A DNA stretch of 64,000 nt, from contig NZ_CP071860.1 of NCBI RefSeq assembly GCF_023716665.1, forward strand, positions 1 through 64,000. The letters run 5' to 3'. The translations under genes were made by a program, and so were the position numbers. Below are positions 36,223 to 47,712 of the stretch, piece by piece (position 1 is the first letter of the stretch; every line of letters begins with the position of its first letter). The notes beneath the pieces are model-generated. The model did not search any database. It had not been told where the DNA came from and worked only from the letters and a program-made list of their open reading frames with translations. Source of the stretch: Vibrio sp. SCSIO 43135 (GTDB lineage: Bacteria; Pseudomonadota; Gammaproteobacteria; Enterobacterales; Vibrionaceae).

Positions 36223-37197
36223 ATGTTCAAGTTCAATCAACTTTCTACTGCTGTGGTAGCGTCTGTGTGTGTAGGCTTTTCTGGTGTGTCAGTAGCCAGT
36301 GATTATCAAGTCATGGAAGGTGTGATTTACGGGCAAGGTGATGTAACGCTGGAAGGCGTTGTACAACCTCGAGATCTATGGATGGACGTATATTTGCCAG
36401 AGAATACTCAATCACAACCTACTGAAGCGATTTTTATGACGTTTGGTGGCGCTTATCACCGAGGTCACCCACATAACCCGTATTTGATGGAAGGGGCTCA
36501 GACGACGTCGATGAAAGAGTACTGCGAAACGTTCGTTAAGCAGGGGTACGCGTGTTTTACTATTGATTATCGAGTTGCTCCGGAGCAGCCAACGCCAACT
36601 CGAGAAGGTTACAGTGAGCAAATGCTTAACATGGATCCTGTACCTAATATGCAGGGTCAAGTGAATATCGTGCGTTCTCTAATGGGGTTACCGGCGCTGG
36701 ATTTCGCTAAACGTTCAGATGTAGAAATTCTTGAGAACACGGTGCTAGCCGCAGCGGAAGATTTACGTAGCGCAGTTCGTTTTGTTAAAGACCATGCCGA
36801 TGACTACAACATTGACCCAGAAAAAATCGTGATTGGTGGATTCTCGGCTGGTGCGATTACCAGTTTGAATGTTGGACATGGAATGCAGGAACCAGTGGCC
36901 GGTATTATGATGCTAGGAACTGCAGAGATAGGCTTCGATATCAAGAAAACCGTTCAAGACGGTAACGCTGTTAGCCCGATATTAATGTTCCAAGGTCAGT
37001 ATGATTTACCCGCTACATTTATTGGTACACCAGAATTATTGAAGCACTATGAAAAGGTCGGTGTGGATTACTCATACTCGTGGGTTCCGGGAGCCAGCCA
37101 CTTTTATCCATCAGGCTCGGTAGCGCTATCGGGGGATGGATTACGTCAGCCAATTGAGCAACGAATGCTTGAGTTTATTGAGCGTGTGACTCAATAG
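36223..37197 (+). CDS. Secreted alpha/beta-hydrolase (esterase-like)
   Basis: A 324-residue exported protein (signal peptide cleavage near SVA-SDY) of the carboxylesterase/HSL-like alpha/beta-hydrolase group. The oxyanion region is MTFGGAYHRGHPHNPY, the nucleophile elbow GGFSAGA (near 210), and an acid and histidine follow in the C-terminal third (PGASHFYPSG). The acidic mature chain suits a periplasmic or secreted enzyme. Substrate unknown. GTGAGGTATAT precedes the ATG; transcribed alone. Confidence 0.82.
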   Translation: MFKFNQLSTAVVASVCVGFSGVSVASDYQVMEGVIYGQGDVTLEGVVQPRDLWMDVYLPENTQSQPTEAIFMTFGGAYHRGHPHNPYLMEGAQTTSMKEYCETFVKQGYACFTIDYRVAPEQPTPTREGYSEQMLNMDPVPNMQGQVNIVRSLMGLPALDFAKRSDVEILENTVLAAAEDLRSAVRFVKDHADDYNIDPEKIVIGGFSAGAITSLNVGHGMQEPVAGIMMLGTAEIGFDIKKTVQDGNAVSPILMFQGQYDLPATFIGTPELLKHYEKVGVDYSYSWVPGASHFYPSGSVALSGDGLRQPIEQRMLEFIERVTQ

Positions 37198-37245
37198 TTT
37201 CTGATTCCTGAAACCGTTAGTCCAAGCAATAACACGGTAAACAGT

Positions 37246-37280
37246 CAGCCCCATGCGCTAAAGCCCATGGGGCTGTTTCA
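37246..37280 (+). terminator. Terminator after the hydrolase gene
   Basis: CAGCCCCATG, a 10-nt loop and CATGGGGCTG followed by TTTCATTTT. Confidence 0.7.
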
Positions 37281-37461
37281 TTTTGAATAGAAAGCGCTGT
37301 GATTAGATTGTTATAAGGAGTCAATTTGCGCGTCAATTTGAGAATTGCACGATGAAGATGGATTTAGTTTATATAAAACAAAAGGATAACCATGGCATTG
37401 TGATTGCTATAGATGAGTAGAGGCTAAACAATCGATTCGTTTTTAGGTATTTGGGGATTAA

Positions 37462-38856
37462 ATGGCGATATCTTGCTACACAACACAATCAGTATCTGGC
37501 CATCATATTATTGTGGTGGTGTTGGCGCTGTTGTTTGTCGGTTTAGCTTGGTATTTAGTGCCTCACCCTGTTGTATCTGTCGGGCTTGCATTTGTGCCGA
37601 TTGCCGTGCTGTTTACTCTTCGTTTCCCTGTCTTATTCGCTTTGTTGTTTATCGTGTTTTCTTACTTTCGAATTCACGAAGCGTTCCCGATGTTAATGCC
37701 GTTCCGCATTCCTTTATTACTGTCGTTAGCGACGTTGTTTACCTTCTCGTGGCATATCTTTATTTCAAGGAATATCCAACTGAAAGGCAGTAAAGAGCTG
37801 ACCTGCTTCTATCTATTTTTTGTCGCGGTGACTTTGGGAGTGATGTTCGCCACCAATCGCCCGGCATCGCTCAGTTATTTCACTAGCACCTATGTGAAAA
37901 TCGCGATCATGACACCGGTACTGGCATCGATCCTGACTGAGCCTCGCCATTTTAAGTTGGCGATACGGATGTTCTGCTTAGCAGGTGTCATGGTGGCATT
38001 GGTGGCGATCAGTAACAAGCTGGCGGGAATTGGCCTTGTAGAAGGCACACGCGTCACAATTGGCCGTAGCTTCCAATCGGTGTTGGGCGATCCCAACGAC
38101 TTATCTTTGGTATTGCTGTTTCCACTCTCGTTTGCCTTAGCGCTGTTCCTCACTCCAAAAATCGCAACATTTGAACGGCTCTTTGGCATGGTTGCTGTCT
38201 TGCTGATTGTTTGGGCCATTATCGCGACCCAGAGCCGTGGGGGAATACTGGGGATTGCGAGTGTATTGGGGATTTTTGCCTATCGACGAGTGAAATCGAA
38301 AGCCTTGTTGATGGTTGGTGGCATGCTGGTCCTTGCCATTTTGTATGTGGTTGCAGGGGTCGACGGCCGACAATCAGGTGGGGCGGCCGAAGATGGTATA
38401 GACGAATCGGCGATGGGGCGGATTTATGCTTGGGGCGCGGCATATAGAATGGCCTTGGACAACCCGTTTACGGGCGTAGGGTTAGATAATTTTTTGTATA
38501 ACTACTTTTTCTACAGTGCGCACTGGGATGGCATGAATCACGCGGTGCACAGTACATGGTTTGGTGTGCTGGCGGAAACCGGCTTTTTGGGCGTAATTTT
38601 GTTTATCATCATGATAGTTGTGATGCTAAAAACAGCCGCAACTACGCTATATACCGTGGCCGAACGGCGCGAACAATTTCCTGCTATTTCCTCAGCGATG
38701 AGTGAAGGCATATTTGCAGGGATCGTCGCTTTTTGTGTCTCGGGATCTTTCCTCACTCAAGGCTTTACTTGGCCTGTCTATATTCTTGTTGCTTTGACGA
38801 CGGCGAACAGTGTATTCGTCAAGCAACACGCCAGCTCGCTATCGAAAGAGCATTGA
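37462..38856 (+). CDS. O-antigen-ligase/polymerase-like membrane protein
   Basis: A 464-residue polytopic protein with about 10-12 membrane segments and a Wzy_C-type motif region: TQSRGGILGIASVLG (near 255), a periplasmic loop after about 300 and GVGLDNFLYNYFF...HAVHSTWFGVLAETGFLG (near 340-375). Members ligate or polymerise surface glycans or glycosylate proteins. No lipopolysaccharide or capsule genes are adjacent, so the acceptor cannot be inferred. Start follows TTGGGGATTAA. Confidence 0.8.
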   Translation: MAISCYTTQSVSGHHIIVVVLALLFVGLAWYLVPHPVVSVGLAFVPIAVLFTLRFPVLFALLFIVFSYFRIHEAFPMLMPFRIPLLLSLATLFTFSWHIFISRNIQLKGSKELTCFYLFFVAVTLGVMFATNRPASLSYFTSTYVKIAIMTPVLASILTEPRHFKLAIRMFCLAGVMVALVAISNKLAGIGLVEGTRVTIGRSFQSVLGDPNDLSLVLLFPLSFALALFLTPKIATFERLFGMVAVLLIVWAIIATQSRGGILGIASVLGIFAYRRVKSKALLMVGGMLVLAILYVVAGVDGRQSGGAAEDGIDESAMGRIYAWGAAYRMALDNPFTGVGLDNFLYNYFFYSAHWDGMNHAVHSTWFGVLAETGFLGVILFIIMIVVMLKTAATTLYTVAERREQFPAISSAMSEGIFAGIVAFCVSGSFLTQGFTWPVYILVALTTANSVFVKQHASSLSKEH

Positions 38857-38971
38857 TCGCTCCGTATGGGGCTGTGTTGGGTTTATTTTGACACAGTCAT
38901 AAGCCTGTCAGAGTTGACTAAACTTGATATTCATCCAATCTTTTATTTTTGGATTCGGATACGTTTACTGA

Positions 38972-40387
<1,416 letters not shown>

Positions 40388-40391
40388 TGAT

Positions 40392-40418
40392 AAGCGGAGC
40401 GTATGGCTCCGCTTTTTT
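40392..40418. terminator. Terminator between GH1 gene and murR
   Basis: AAGCGGAGC-GTATG-GCTCCGCTTTTTT, between convergent genes. Confidence 0.85.
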
Positions 40419-41268
40419 AGCTTGAAATCTGGCGAATATCGGAACTGATGTCGTCGATAAGTTTTCGCGCGGATTCGTCTCGTTGTTGGACCAAGGCAAT
40501 AAACAGCAAATCGGTAATCACATTTTGTGCAGTGCGCGATGCAATAGACGAGCTCCGATGCTGGCTTTCATCAGCAATGGTAGCGAATGATAAATCAGCA
40601 ATATTACGTAATCTGCTTTTGCGTGGTGAGGTGAGTGCGATGATTTTTGCACCTTGTTCTTTTGCTGTTTCTGCGGCCGCCAAGATCTCTTTACGCTCAC
40701 CAGAAAAAGAAATCACGATCTGTACATCCTGAGGCGTTAAGGTCCGAGCGATGGCAATTTGAACATGGCTATCTTGTTCGGTGAGAGCGGTAATACCAAG
40801 CTTCAGAAGTTTAAAGCTGAATTCTTTAGCGGTCAGAGCTGAGCCACCTATTCCAACGACTTGGACCCTATTTGCTCCGTCAAGTAGACGGATCGCCTCT
40901 GCACAGGTATCTAAAGACAAAGCATTCGTTGTTTGAAACATTGCATCAGTTTTGGCCTTCACTAATTTTTGAGAAATTACAGCGAAAGGATCATCGGCAA
41001 GGATGTCGCTGTGGAGCGGCGTGGTTTGGATAGCCTGTTTACGACCAAGTTCTTCAGTTAATGCAAATTTGAATTCGCTGTATCCCTTGAAACCTATCTT
41101 TTGAGTAAATTTCACAATACTGGATTGGCTAGCATCAGTGGCATGGGCTAACTCTTGGCTGGTCAATGACGCCGCTGTTTCTGTGTTGGCAATCACCCAA
41201 TCAGCAATTTTTCGTGCGCTCGCAGACAATTGAGTTCTTCTAGTGACAATTTTATTTACTACTGACAT
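40417..41268 (-). CDS. murR: MurR/RpiR-family repressor
   Basis: A 283-residue regulator with an N-terminal RpiR helix-turn-helix (LTSQELAHATDASQSSIVKFTQKIGFKGYSEFK, about 34-67) and a C-terminal SIS sugar-phosphate domain (VQVVGIGGSALTAKEFSFKLLKLG; VQIVISFSGERKEIL). MurR represses murQP and is induced by MurNAc 6-phosphate. It is divergent from murQ; two GGAATA-N3-TATTYC palindromes lie in the shared control region. Confidence 0.87.
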   Translation of the reverse strand: MSVVNKIVTRRTQLSASARKIADWVIANTETAASLTSQELAHATDASQSSIVKFTQKIGFKGYSEFKFALTEELGRKQAIQTTPLHSDILADDPFAVISQKLVKAKTDAMFQTTNALSLDTCAEAIRLLDGANRVQVVGIGGSALTAKEFSFKLLKLGITALTEQDSHVQIAIARTLTPQDVQIVISFSGERKEILAAAETAKEQGAKIIALTSPRKSRLRNIADLSFATIADESQHRSSSIASRTAQNVITDLLFIALVQQRDESARKLIDDISSDIRQISS

Positions 41269-41285
41269 AACAAAATCCCAATTAT

Positions 41286-41304
41286 TTGAAATAAATTATT
41301 CCAA
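41286..41304. promoter_or_regulatory. MurR-type operator 1
   Basis: TTGAAATAAATTATTCCAA, which on the other strand contains GGAATA-ATT-TATTTC, lies 18 bp before murR. It has one mismatch between its 9-bp arms and matches the operator by murQ. Probably autoregulation. Confidence 0.55.
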
Positions 41305-41431
41305 GACAAAAATAATCGCTATTTAGCCTAACTCTCTGCTTTATCAATACTAATCTACGTTTATTAAGTTAGGTTAAGCAATTTATTCTCATATTATTCC
41401 ATTTTTTAGACGCTCTCTGAATAACCCTAAT

Positions 41432-41447
41432 TGTGATTGTTATCACT
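41432..41447. promoter_or_regulatory. CRP binding site before murQ
   Basis: TGTGATTGTTATCACT matches the CRP consensus TGTGA-N6-TCACA at all but the last base. It lies just upstream of MurR operator 2, as expected for catabolite control of a PTS sugar operon. Confidence 0.7.
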
Positions 41448-41452
41448 AATTT

Positions 41453-41467
41453 GGAATATTTTATTCC
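41453..41467. promoter_or_regulatory. MurR-type operator 2
   Basis: GGAATA-TTT-TATTCC is a perfect 6+3+6 palindrome 41 bp before murQ and next to the CRP site, well placed to block transcription of murQ-murP. Confidence 0.6.
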
Positions 41468-41508
41468 ATAGAATCGCCCTCAGTTTGTATTTGGTAAGAG
41501 ATAGAAAA

Positions 41509-42411
41509 ATGAAAATCGATTTGACCCGTTTGGTCACAGAGAGCCGTAATTCCGCCAGCGAAGAGATCGATACGTTATCGACAATTGAGATGCTAGAGGT
41601 GATCAACCTAGAAGATCAAAAAGTGGCGCTAGCTGTCAAAGAAGAGCTTCCGCAAGTGGCAAAAGCCGTTGATGCGATTACTCACGCGTTTGCGAATGGT
41701 GGTCGACTGATTTATATCGGCGCTGGTACTTCAGGGCGTTTGGGTATTTTGGATGCTAGTGAGTGTCCACCAACTTATGGTACTCATCCTGACTTGGTTA
41801 TCGGTCTTATTGCTGGTGGACATCAGGCAATTCTTAAAGCGGTAGAAAACGCCGAAGATGACGCCGCACTTGCTCAAGCTGACCTAAAGTCTCTCAATCT
41901 AACGGATTCTGATGTGGTGGTGGGAATTGCGGCAAGTGGTCGTACTCCTTATGTGCTTGGTGGGTTGTCTTATGCGCGATTCGTTGGTGCAACAACTGCT
42001 GCACTCTCATGCAATCCCAATTCTCCAATGGCCAGCACTGCGGATATTGCCATAACGCCAGTAGTTGGCCCTGAAGTTGTCACTGGCTCTTCTCGAATGA
42101 AAGCAGGTACTGCGCAAAAACTGGTGCTGAATATGCTTACCAGCGGAGCAATGATTCGAAGCGGTAAGGTGCTAGGAAATCTAATGGTCGATGTAGAAGC
42201 CACCAATGCCAAATTGGTACAACGCCAAGTCAATATTGTGGTTGAGGCAACTGGTGTAGGCAGCGAGCAAGCACAGCGAGCCTTGGATGCGTGTGATCGC
42301 CATTGTAAAACCGCAATTCTAATGATTCTTGCAAACATCGATGCAGAACAAGCAAAACAACGTTTAGCGCAAAGCAAAGGGTTTATTCGCACTGCGCTGA
42401 TTAACGCTTAA
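41509..42411 (+). CDS. murQ: N-acetylmuramic acid 6-phosphate etherase MurQ
   Basis: A 300-residue SIS-domain lyase that converts MurNAc 6-phosphate to GlcNAc 6-phosphate and D-lactate. The catalytic glutamates are in [10 protein letters not shown] (near 82) and NAEDDAAL (near 115), and the sugar-binding [15 protein letters not shown] is intact. Length matches E. coli MurQ (298). I chose ATG 41509; the longer upstream frame runs through the operator. murP follows after 25 bp. Confidence 0.95.
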   Translation: MKIDLTRLVTESRNSASEEIDTLSTIEMLEVINLEDQKVALAVKEELPQVAKAVDAITHAFANGGRLIYIGAGTSGRLGILDASECPPTYGTHPDLVIGLIAGGHQAILKAVENAEDDAALAQADLKSLNLTDSDVVVGIAASGRTPYVLGGLSYARFVGATTAALSCNPNSPMASTADIAITPVVGPEVVTGSSRMKAGTAQKLVLNMLTSGAMIRSGKVLGNLMVDVEATNAKLVQRQVNIVVEATGVGSEQAQRALDACDRHCKTAILMILANIDAEQAKQRLAQSKGFIRTALINA

Positions 42412-42436
42412 AACCAATATCCTGAAGAGAAACCTC

Positions 42437-43888
42437 ATGGCAAAAATAACATCGTCAATGATCGAAGCCTTGCTGTCAGCGGTAGGTGGTAGTGGCAATA
42501 TTCGTAAGTGTGGTAACTGTATGACTCGCTTGCGATTAGCGCTTATTGAAACTCACTTGGCCGATCACAACAAAATAAAAACCACGCCTGGTGTATTGGG
42601 TGTGGTTGAAGGTGACGAGCAACTGCAGATTATTCTAGGTCCGGGGAAGGCGCAACAAGCCTCGGAGATGATGAATAGTATGATGGCTGAACAACCACTA
42701 AACAGTGTTACAGAGGCCACTCCAAACTCAGACCTTTCTTCTGTTGCTGCTGAGCAGAAAAAGCAGATGAAGAGTAAACAAACCAGTGGAGTTCAGCGCT
42801 TTTTAAGTAAGTTCGCCACCATCTTCACTCCATTAATCCCTGGCTTCATTGCGGCAGGTCTACTGTTAGGTTTTGCCACACTTCTGGAGCAGGTGTACAT
42901 CCTCGACCAAGAGCCTAGCCAAATTATGTTGGACTTGGTCGCTTATATGAAGGTGTTTGGGACGGGGCTTTTTGCTTTCTTAAGTATCTTGATTGGTTAC
43001 AACGCTCAACAAGCTTTTGGTGGTTCTGGTGTAAACGGCGCAATTTTGGCTTCGTTGTTTGTTTTGGGTTATGACCCAAACGCAACGTCTGGCATCTACT
43101 CTGGCATGAATGAGTTCTTCGGATTCTCCATCGATCCGCGAGGCAATATTATTGGCGTGTTACTTGCGGCAATCTTGGGTGCGCATGTTGAGCGACAGGT
43201 CCGTAAATTTATGCCAGATGATCTGGATATGATCCTAACGTCCGTTGTGACACTTCTCATCATGGGGGCCGTGACTTATCTACTGATTATGCCAATTGGA
43301 GGTGAGTTATTTAAAGGCATGTCATGGCTATTCCTCAACTTAAACGATAACCCATTCGGCGCAGCGATTCTTGCGGGGTTGTTCCTTATATCAGTTGTGT
43401 TCGGTATCCATCAGGGCTTTGTACCTGTGTACTTTGCATTGATGGAAGCTCAAGGCTTTAACTCACTATTTCCAATCTTAGCGATGGCTGGCGGTGGTCA
43501 GGTAGGTGCTTCACTGGCGTTGTACTTCAAGGCTAAAAAAGATTCGCTACTTCGTACTCAGGTCAAAGGCGCTATTGTTCCAGGCTTACTCGGTATTGGC
43601 GAGCCACTTATTTATGGAGTGACACTACCAAGAGTGAAGCCATTCGTCACTGCATGTATCGGTGGTGCTGCAGGTGGCTTTTTCATTGGTTTAGTTTCTT
43701 ATCTTGGCTTGCCAGTGGGCCTAAATACAGTATTCGGCCCGTCGGGCATTGTTGCTGTGCCTCTCATGACTTCTGACAGCGGTATTTTCGCCGGTATGGC
43801 GGTGTTTGTTGTAGGTCTTCTAATTTCTTATGTCGTGGGCTTTCTTGCGACATACATGTTCGGTTCCAAAAACGTTGATTTAACTTAG
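42437..43888 (+). CDS. murP: PTS EIIBC for N-acetylmuramic acid MurP
   Basis: A 483-residue phosphotransferase permease. The N-terminal IIB domain has the phosphorylated cysteine in [15 protein letters not shown] (near 25); a linker (90-120) leads to the IIC membrane domain (about 125-475) with [18 protein letters not shown]. No IIA domain is fused, as in E. coli MurP, which borrows EIIA-Glc. It imports MurNAc as the 6-phosphate for MurQ. Confidence 0.92.
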   Translation: MAKITSSMIEALLSAVGGSGNIRKCGNCMTRLRLALIETHLADHNKIKTTPGVLGVVEGDEQLQIILGPGKAQQASEMMNSMMAEQPLNSVTEATPNSDLSSVAAEQKKQMKSKQTSGVQRFLSKFATIFTPLIPGFIAAGLLLGFATLLEQVYILDQEPSQIMLDLVAYMKVFGTGLFAFLSILIGYNAQQAFGGSGVNGAILASLFVLGYDPNATSGIYSGMNEFFGFSIDPRGNIIGVLLAAILGAHVERQVRKFMPDDLDMILTSVVTLLIMGAVTYLLIMPIGGELFKGMSWLFLNLNDNPFGAAILAGLFLISVVFGIHQGFVPVYFALMEAQGFNSLFPILAMAGGGQVGASLALYFKAKKDSLLRTQVKGAIVPGLLGIGEPLIYGVTLPRVKPFVTACIGGAAGGFFIGLVSYLGLPVGLNTVFGPSGIVAVPLMTSDSGIFAGMAVFVVGLLISYVVGFLATYMFGSKNVDLT

Positions 43889-43899
43889 GTAAAGCAGTG

Positions 43900-45795
43900 A
43901 TGAATATAAACAAGCTTATTTTGAGTACGGCAGTTCTATCCGTCGTCGGTTGTTCGAATAGCATGAATAAAATCAGTAACCAAGACCTCACACAGTATCA
44001 GCAACACCCACAAAAGTACGCGGATTACATTGTCGATAACATGAATGATCGTGAGCTAATTGGCCAAACTTTGATGATGGATTTTCGTTCATGGGGTAAG
44101 GATCCTTATACCGATGAAGAGATTCCTGTCACCAGGCTAAACGACGAGATCAGTAACATGATCTCCGATTATCACATCGGCGGAGTCATTTTATTCCGTC
44201 AAAACCTTGTGAATTCAAACCAGATCGTGGAATTGACCGACGCTCTACAAGCATCAAGCAGTAACTTACCGCTGCTGATTGCGACCGACCAAGAAGGCGG
44301 TTACGTCACTCGTTTACAAAATGGTACTGAAATGCCGGGAAACATGGCGTTAGCGGCATCGGGCGATGCAAGCAACGCATATTTGGCGGGTAAGATTCAT
44401 GGTACCGAGCTCGCTGCATTAGGGATCAACTATAACTTCGGCCCTGTTGTTGATGTAAACGTCAGCCAAGATAACCCAATTATTGGTGTGCGTTCGTACA
44501 GCAGCAATATCGACCTGATTAACGAGATGTCTACCGCCTACATGGATGGTATTCATGATGCGAACGTCATCAATGCACTAAAGCATTTTCCTGGGCACGG
44601 TAATGTAAGTGTCGACTCTCATTATGATTTGCCTGAGGTGAGCTATTCGCGTCAGGAGTGGGAAGACGTTGACCTTGCTCCATTTAAGTATGCAATTGAG
44701 CATGGTGCTGATTCAATTATGTCCGCCCACGTTACTCTGCCTAGCGTAGACGATACGGTGATCAAGGCGACGCTCAGCGATAAAGAAATGTTAATACCTG
44801 CAACCTTCTCTAAGCCAATCCTAACGGGTATTTTGCGTGATGAATTAGGCTTTGAAGGACTGGTTGTTACCGATGCGTTGGACATGGGGGCGATTGCTGA
44901 TAACTTTGATCGTAACTACGCAGTAAAAGCTTCGCTAGAAGCCGGTGCTGACATTGCATTGATGCCACTTCAAATCACAAGCAAAGCGGAAATTCAACAG
45001 TTAGAGAGTTTGTATGCATCTCTTGAAGATGAAATGAAAGCGAATCCTGAGTTCTATGAGCGAATCAAAGAGGCGGCACTTCGTGTGATTACGAAGAAGC
45101 TAAAAATGGGGTTAGTTTACAGTCCATCGGATAAACAGTTTGCTGTTGATACTGTAGGTTCAGAGCAACATAAGCTTGAAGAGCAAGCCGTGGCAGATGC
45201 AGCGATTACGGTGATTGAAAATCAAAACAATGTTCTGCCTGTTGATCCAAGTGAAATCAGCAATATTCTGGTGATTTCTGATGAAGATAGCCGAAATACT
45301 CTTGTTACCAAGTACTTAAAGCAAGTACAGAGTGAAACTGGTAATCACCCAATGTTCATTAGCGACATTAAAACGCCGTTGCTAGAAGACAATTTGGATG
45401 CAAATGAGCTGCGAAACACGATAGCCAAATCAGACCTGATTATTCTCGCAACTTATAACCTTACCGGCAGCGCTATTGATGCCCAGAAAATTGTCGACAT
45501 TGCTAATGAAGAAGAGACGAAGCTAGTGATGGTTTCTACTCGTAACCCTTACGACATTGCTCATGTTAACAACGTTAAGGCAAACATCGCTATTTACGGT
45601 ATTACTGGATTTGATGTAACGAACAATGACCGTAACTCATTAGAGGCCAATATTCGTTCTGGTATTCGCACATTGTTTGAAGATCCTCGCACGGGCAAAC
45701 CGCTCAATTCACCGCATGCGTCACTCCCGGTTGATATCCGAAATAGTGAAGGTGAGATCTTATACCCGTTTGGTCATTCAATTGAATACAAGTAA
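43900..45795 (+). CDS. GH3 beta-N-acetylglucosaminidase lipoprotein (NagZ-like)
   Basis: A 631-residue two-domain GH3 enzyme. The start has a lipobox (LSVVGC, Cys about 18), so it is membrane-anchored and periplasmic or surface-exposed, unlike the single-domain cytoplasmic NagZ of E. coli. The hallmark loop KHFPGHGNVSVDSHYDLP (near 225-245) holds the His/Asp catalytic pair, and VTDALDMGAI the nucleophile aspartate. The two-domain plan and link to murQ/murP recall Bacillus subtilis NagZ, which releases GlcNAc from muropeptides outside the cytoplasm and yields MurNAc for MurP. ATG 43900 preferred over GTG 43897. Confidence 0.88.
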   Translation: MNINKLILSTAVLSVVGCSNSMNKISNQDLTQYQQHPQKYADYIVDNMNDRELIGQTLMMDFRSWGKDPYTDEEIPVTRLNDEISNMISDYHIGGVILFRQNLVNSNQIVELTDALQASSSNLPLLIATDQEGGYVTRLQNGTEMPGNMALAASGDASNAYLAGKIHGTELAALGINYNFGPVVDVNVSQDNPIIGVRSYSSNIDLINEMSTAYMDGIHDANVINALKHFPGHGNVSVDSHYDLPEVSYSRQEWEDVDLAPFKYAIEHGADSIMSAHVTLPSVDDTVIKATLSDKEMLIPATFSKPILTGILRDELGFEGLVVTDALDMGAIADNFDRNYAVKASLEAGADIALMPLQITSKAEIQQLESLYASLEDEMKANPEFYERIKEAALRVITKKLKMGLVYSPSDKQFAVDTVGSEQHKLEEQAVADAAITVIENQNNVLPVDPSEISNILVISDEDSRNTLVTKYLKQVQSETGNHPMFISDIKTPLLEDNLDANELRNTIAKSDLIILATYNLTGSAIDAQKIVDIANEEETKLVMVSTRNPYDIAHVNNVKANIAIYGITGFDVTNNDRNSLEANIRSGIRTLFEDPRTGKPLNSPHASLPVDIRNSEGEILYPFGHSIEYK

Positions 45796-45815
45796 TGTTA
45801 GCGAAGGATAACAAC

Positions 45816-46808
45816 ATGTTGAATAGTAAATATAAATTGGCTTTATTCGCAACATTGCTTCCGGGTCTAGCTATTGCTCAAGAAGACAACAATGTGACGC
45901 GTGAAACGAAAGATCTAAAGGAAAACTACACTTCATCTTGGAATGTCGCCTCTAATGTTTACATGGAGCTGGAGAAGTTTGAAGGGCATCGAGATGCTGA
46001 TGGAAATGCAATCATAGATAAGCTTACTCCTGTCGCTCAGGTCTTCATTAATAGCCCACACTCGAAATGGAGCTATTTCCTTGAGCATAAAGTAGCCCGA
46101 AGGGCAATTACCGAGGATTTAAACAATACGGTCAATTCGTTCCAGCGAAATCGTACTCAGATTGGCGTTACTCGAAATATGGTTCGTAACGAAGATGTGA
46201 CGTTTAATCTTAATGCTACTTACCGTAAGGAATCGAATGATTCAGCACCAGGAACGGATGCCCGAGGTAGTCACAACCTATATTGGGTAATGCCAAGTGG
46301 TGAGTTCAGAATCACCGACAAGCTTTCATTTTCTTACTGGGACGCATTCTATTATTACGATCGATTTGTTGGTTCAAATGATTATGAATGGGAAGCTGAA
46401 CATGGCTTTGCCTATAAGCACAGTGACAACTTCACTGCAAAAGTTTACCTCTATACGGATTGGACTTGGGACTCAGATAAAAACAAAAACTGGGAACAAA
46501 ACCAGATCCGTGGTTATTTCCCAACTAAGATCAATGATGACTGGAGTGTGATGCCTTACTTTCGTTATTTCATTAACGAAAAACTCTACGACAGTGCAAA
46601 CAATTATCGAGTGGTTAATGAAACCGATGATGGCTTGCGCTTGGGTATGAATGTAGATTACCGCATTAGTCCGAAATCGACACTTTGGGTGGGTATGGCT
46701 TATGAAGAAACGAAATGGGCAGATGCCAAATCAGCAGGCCTCACCAGTGGTGACGACAATAGCCAAAAGTTCTATCTCGCTCAGGTAGGCTGGAAATACA
46801 AATGGTAA
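45816..46808 (+). CDS. OmpG-like outer-membrane porin
   Basis: A 330-residue exported protein (signal cleavage near AIA-QED) composed of alternating beta strands, ending in WKYKW. Strand blocks such as FRITDKLSFSYWDAFYYYDRF, NQIRGYFPTKINDDWSVMPYFRYF and GLRLGMNVDYRISPKSTLWVGMAYE resemble the monomeric 14-strand porin OmpG. As last gene of the murQ operon it probably admits muropeptide sugars. ATG 45816 follows GAAGGATAACAAC; an in-frame ATG at 45795 overlaps the previous stop. Confidence 0.78.
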   Translation: MLNSKYKLALFATLLPGLAIAQEDNNVTRETKDLKENYTSSWNVASNVYMELEKFEGHRDADGNAIIDKLTPVAQVFINSPHSKWSYFLEHKVARRAITEDLNNTVNSFQRNRTQIGVTRNMVRNEDVTFNLNATYRKESNDSAPGTDARGSHNLYWVMPSGEFRITDKLSFSYWDAFYYYDRFVGSNDYEWEAEHGFAYKHSDNFTAKVYLYTDWTWDSDKNKNWEQNQIRGYFPTKINDDWSVMPYFRYFINEKLYDSANNYRVVNETDDGLRLGMNVDYRISPKSTLWVGMAYEETKWADAKSAGLTSGDDNSQKFYLAQVGWKYKW

Positions 46809-46837
46809 GAGGCTAATGGCCCAATTGTGAAGCACTA

Positions 46838-46865
46838 AAAGCCGCAGCTAAGCTGCGGCTTTTTA
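46838..46865 (+). terminator. Terminator of the murQ operon
   Basis: AAAAGCCGCAGC-TAA-GCTGCGGCTTTTT, 30 bp after the porin gene. Confidence 0.9.
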
Positions 46866-46972
46866 TTTATTAATTCTCGTTGAATAAGAAAACATACCTT
46901 TAAAAAACTTCCATTTCTCACTATATAAGAATCTAATTTGAGTGCGATTTTTATTCGAGATACAACCGACCT

Positions 46973-47707
46973 ATGAACGAAACTAAACCGAATGCGAATC
47001 AGGTCAACGAGAAGATCCTGCAGCTTTTGATGCAGGTGGCTGTAAACGATGAACCAGTGACCGCAAAAGTACTCAGTGAGCAATTAAGTGTGCCACTAAG
47101 CAGTTTATATCGGCATCTAAAGCTGCTGAAAGAGTGGAACTTGATTGAGGAAAGTCCATATGACAAAACCTTGATCATCGGTCCGGCAGCACTGCTGTTG
47201 ATGCGCAGCTACGAGACCAGCAGCCACAATCTCGATTCGGTGGATGCGGTATTGAGCCGGTTGCAAAAACAGACGGGCGAAATGGCGGCATATATGGTCC
47301 CTGTTGGCTACAGAGCATTGTGTGTTAGCCGAAAAGAAAGCATGCAGGCGCTGCGTTGCAGTTACGTCCAGGGTCAAAGTCAACCCCTGCTACGTGGTGC
47401 CTCATCAAAAGTGATGCTGGCGTATATGCCCACTGCGCGCTGCGAAAAAATCTTACGCCATTTTGGTGAAAGCCATCGAATGGAAGAGTGGCAGCGAGAG
47501 CTGGAAAACATTCGCCAGCAAGGGTATGCCGTGAGTACATCTGAGATCGACACAGGGGTGTCTGGGATCAGTGCTCCGGTGATGAAAGGTAGCAAGTTGA
47601 TCGGTGCGATTAGCGTGATGGCTCCGGCGCATCGAGTCGAGATTGCGAAACAGCGGATTATATTGCACGTCCTACAAGCGGCGAGGGCGTTGCCACCAGA
47701 AAGGTAA
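46973..47707 (+). CDS. IclR-family regulator
   Basis: A 244-residue IclR-type regulator: N-terminal winged helix (VTAKVLSEQLSVPLSSLYRHLKLLKEWNLIEES, about 29-61) and an effector-binding domain (LCVSRKESMQALRC; GISAPVMKGSKLIGAISVMAP). The gene that follows after 5 bp encodes a ureohydrolase-fold protein, so the pair is probably one transcript. Effector unknown; the domain organisation is complete. Confidence 0.88.
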   Translation: MNETKPNANQVNEKILQLLMQVAVNDEPVTAKVLSEQLSVPLSSLYRHLKLLKEWNLIEESPYDKTLIIGPAALLLMRSYETSSHNLDSVDAVLSRLQKQTGEMAAYMVPVGYRALCVSRKESMQALRCSYVQGQSQPLLRGASSKVMLAYMPTARCEKILRHFGESHRMEEWQRELENIRQQGYAVSTSEIDTGVSGISAPVMKGSKLIGAISVMAPAHRVEIAKQRIILHVLQAARALPPER

Positions 47708-47712
47708 TTCAC

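Noticed and set aside
41391..41400. ATATTATTCC as a third MurR operator
   Set aside because: Only one half site; the opposite arm is absent at the required 3-bp spacing.
42300..42317. CCATTGTAAAA, parS2 half site in murQ
   Set aside because: The left arm does not match TTTACA, so it is a chance half site in coding sequence.
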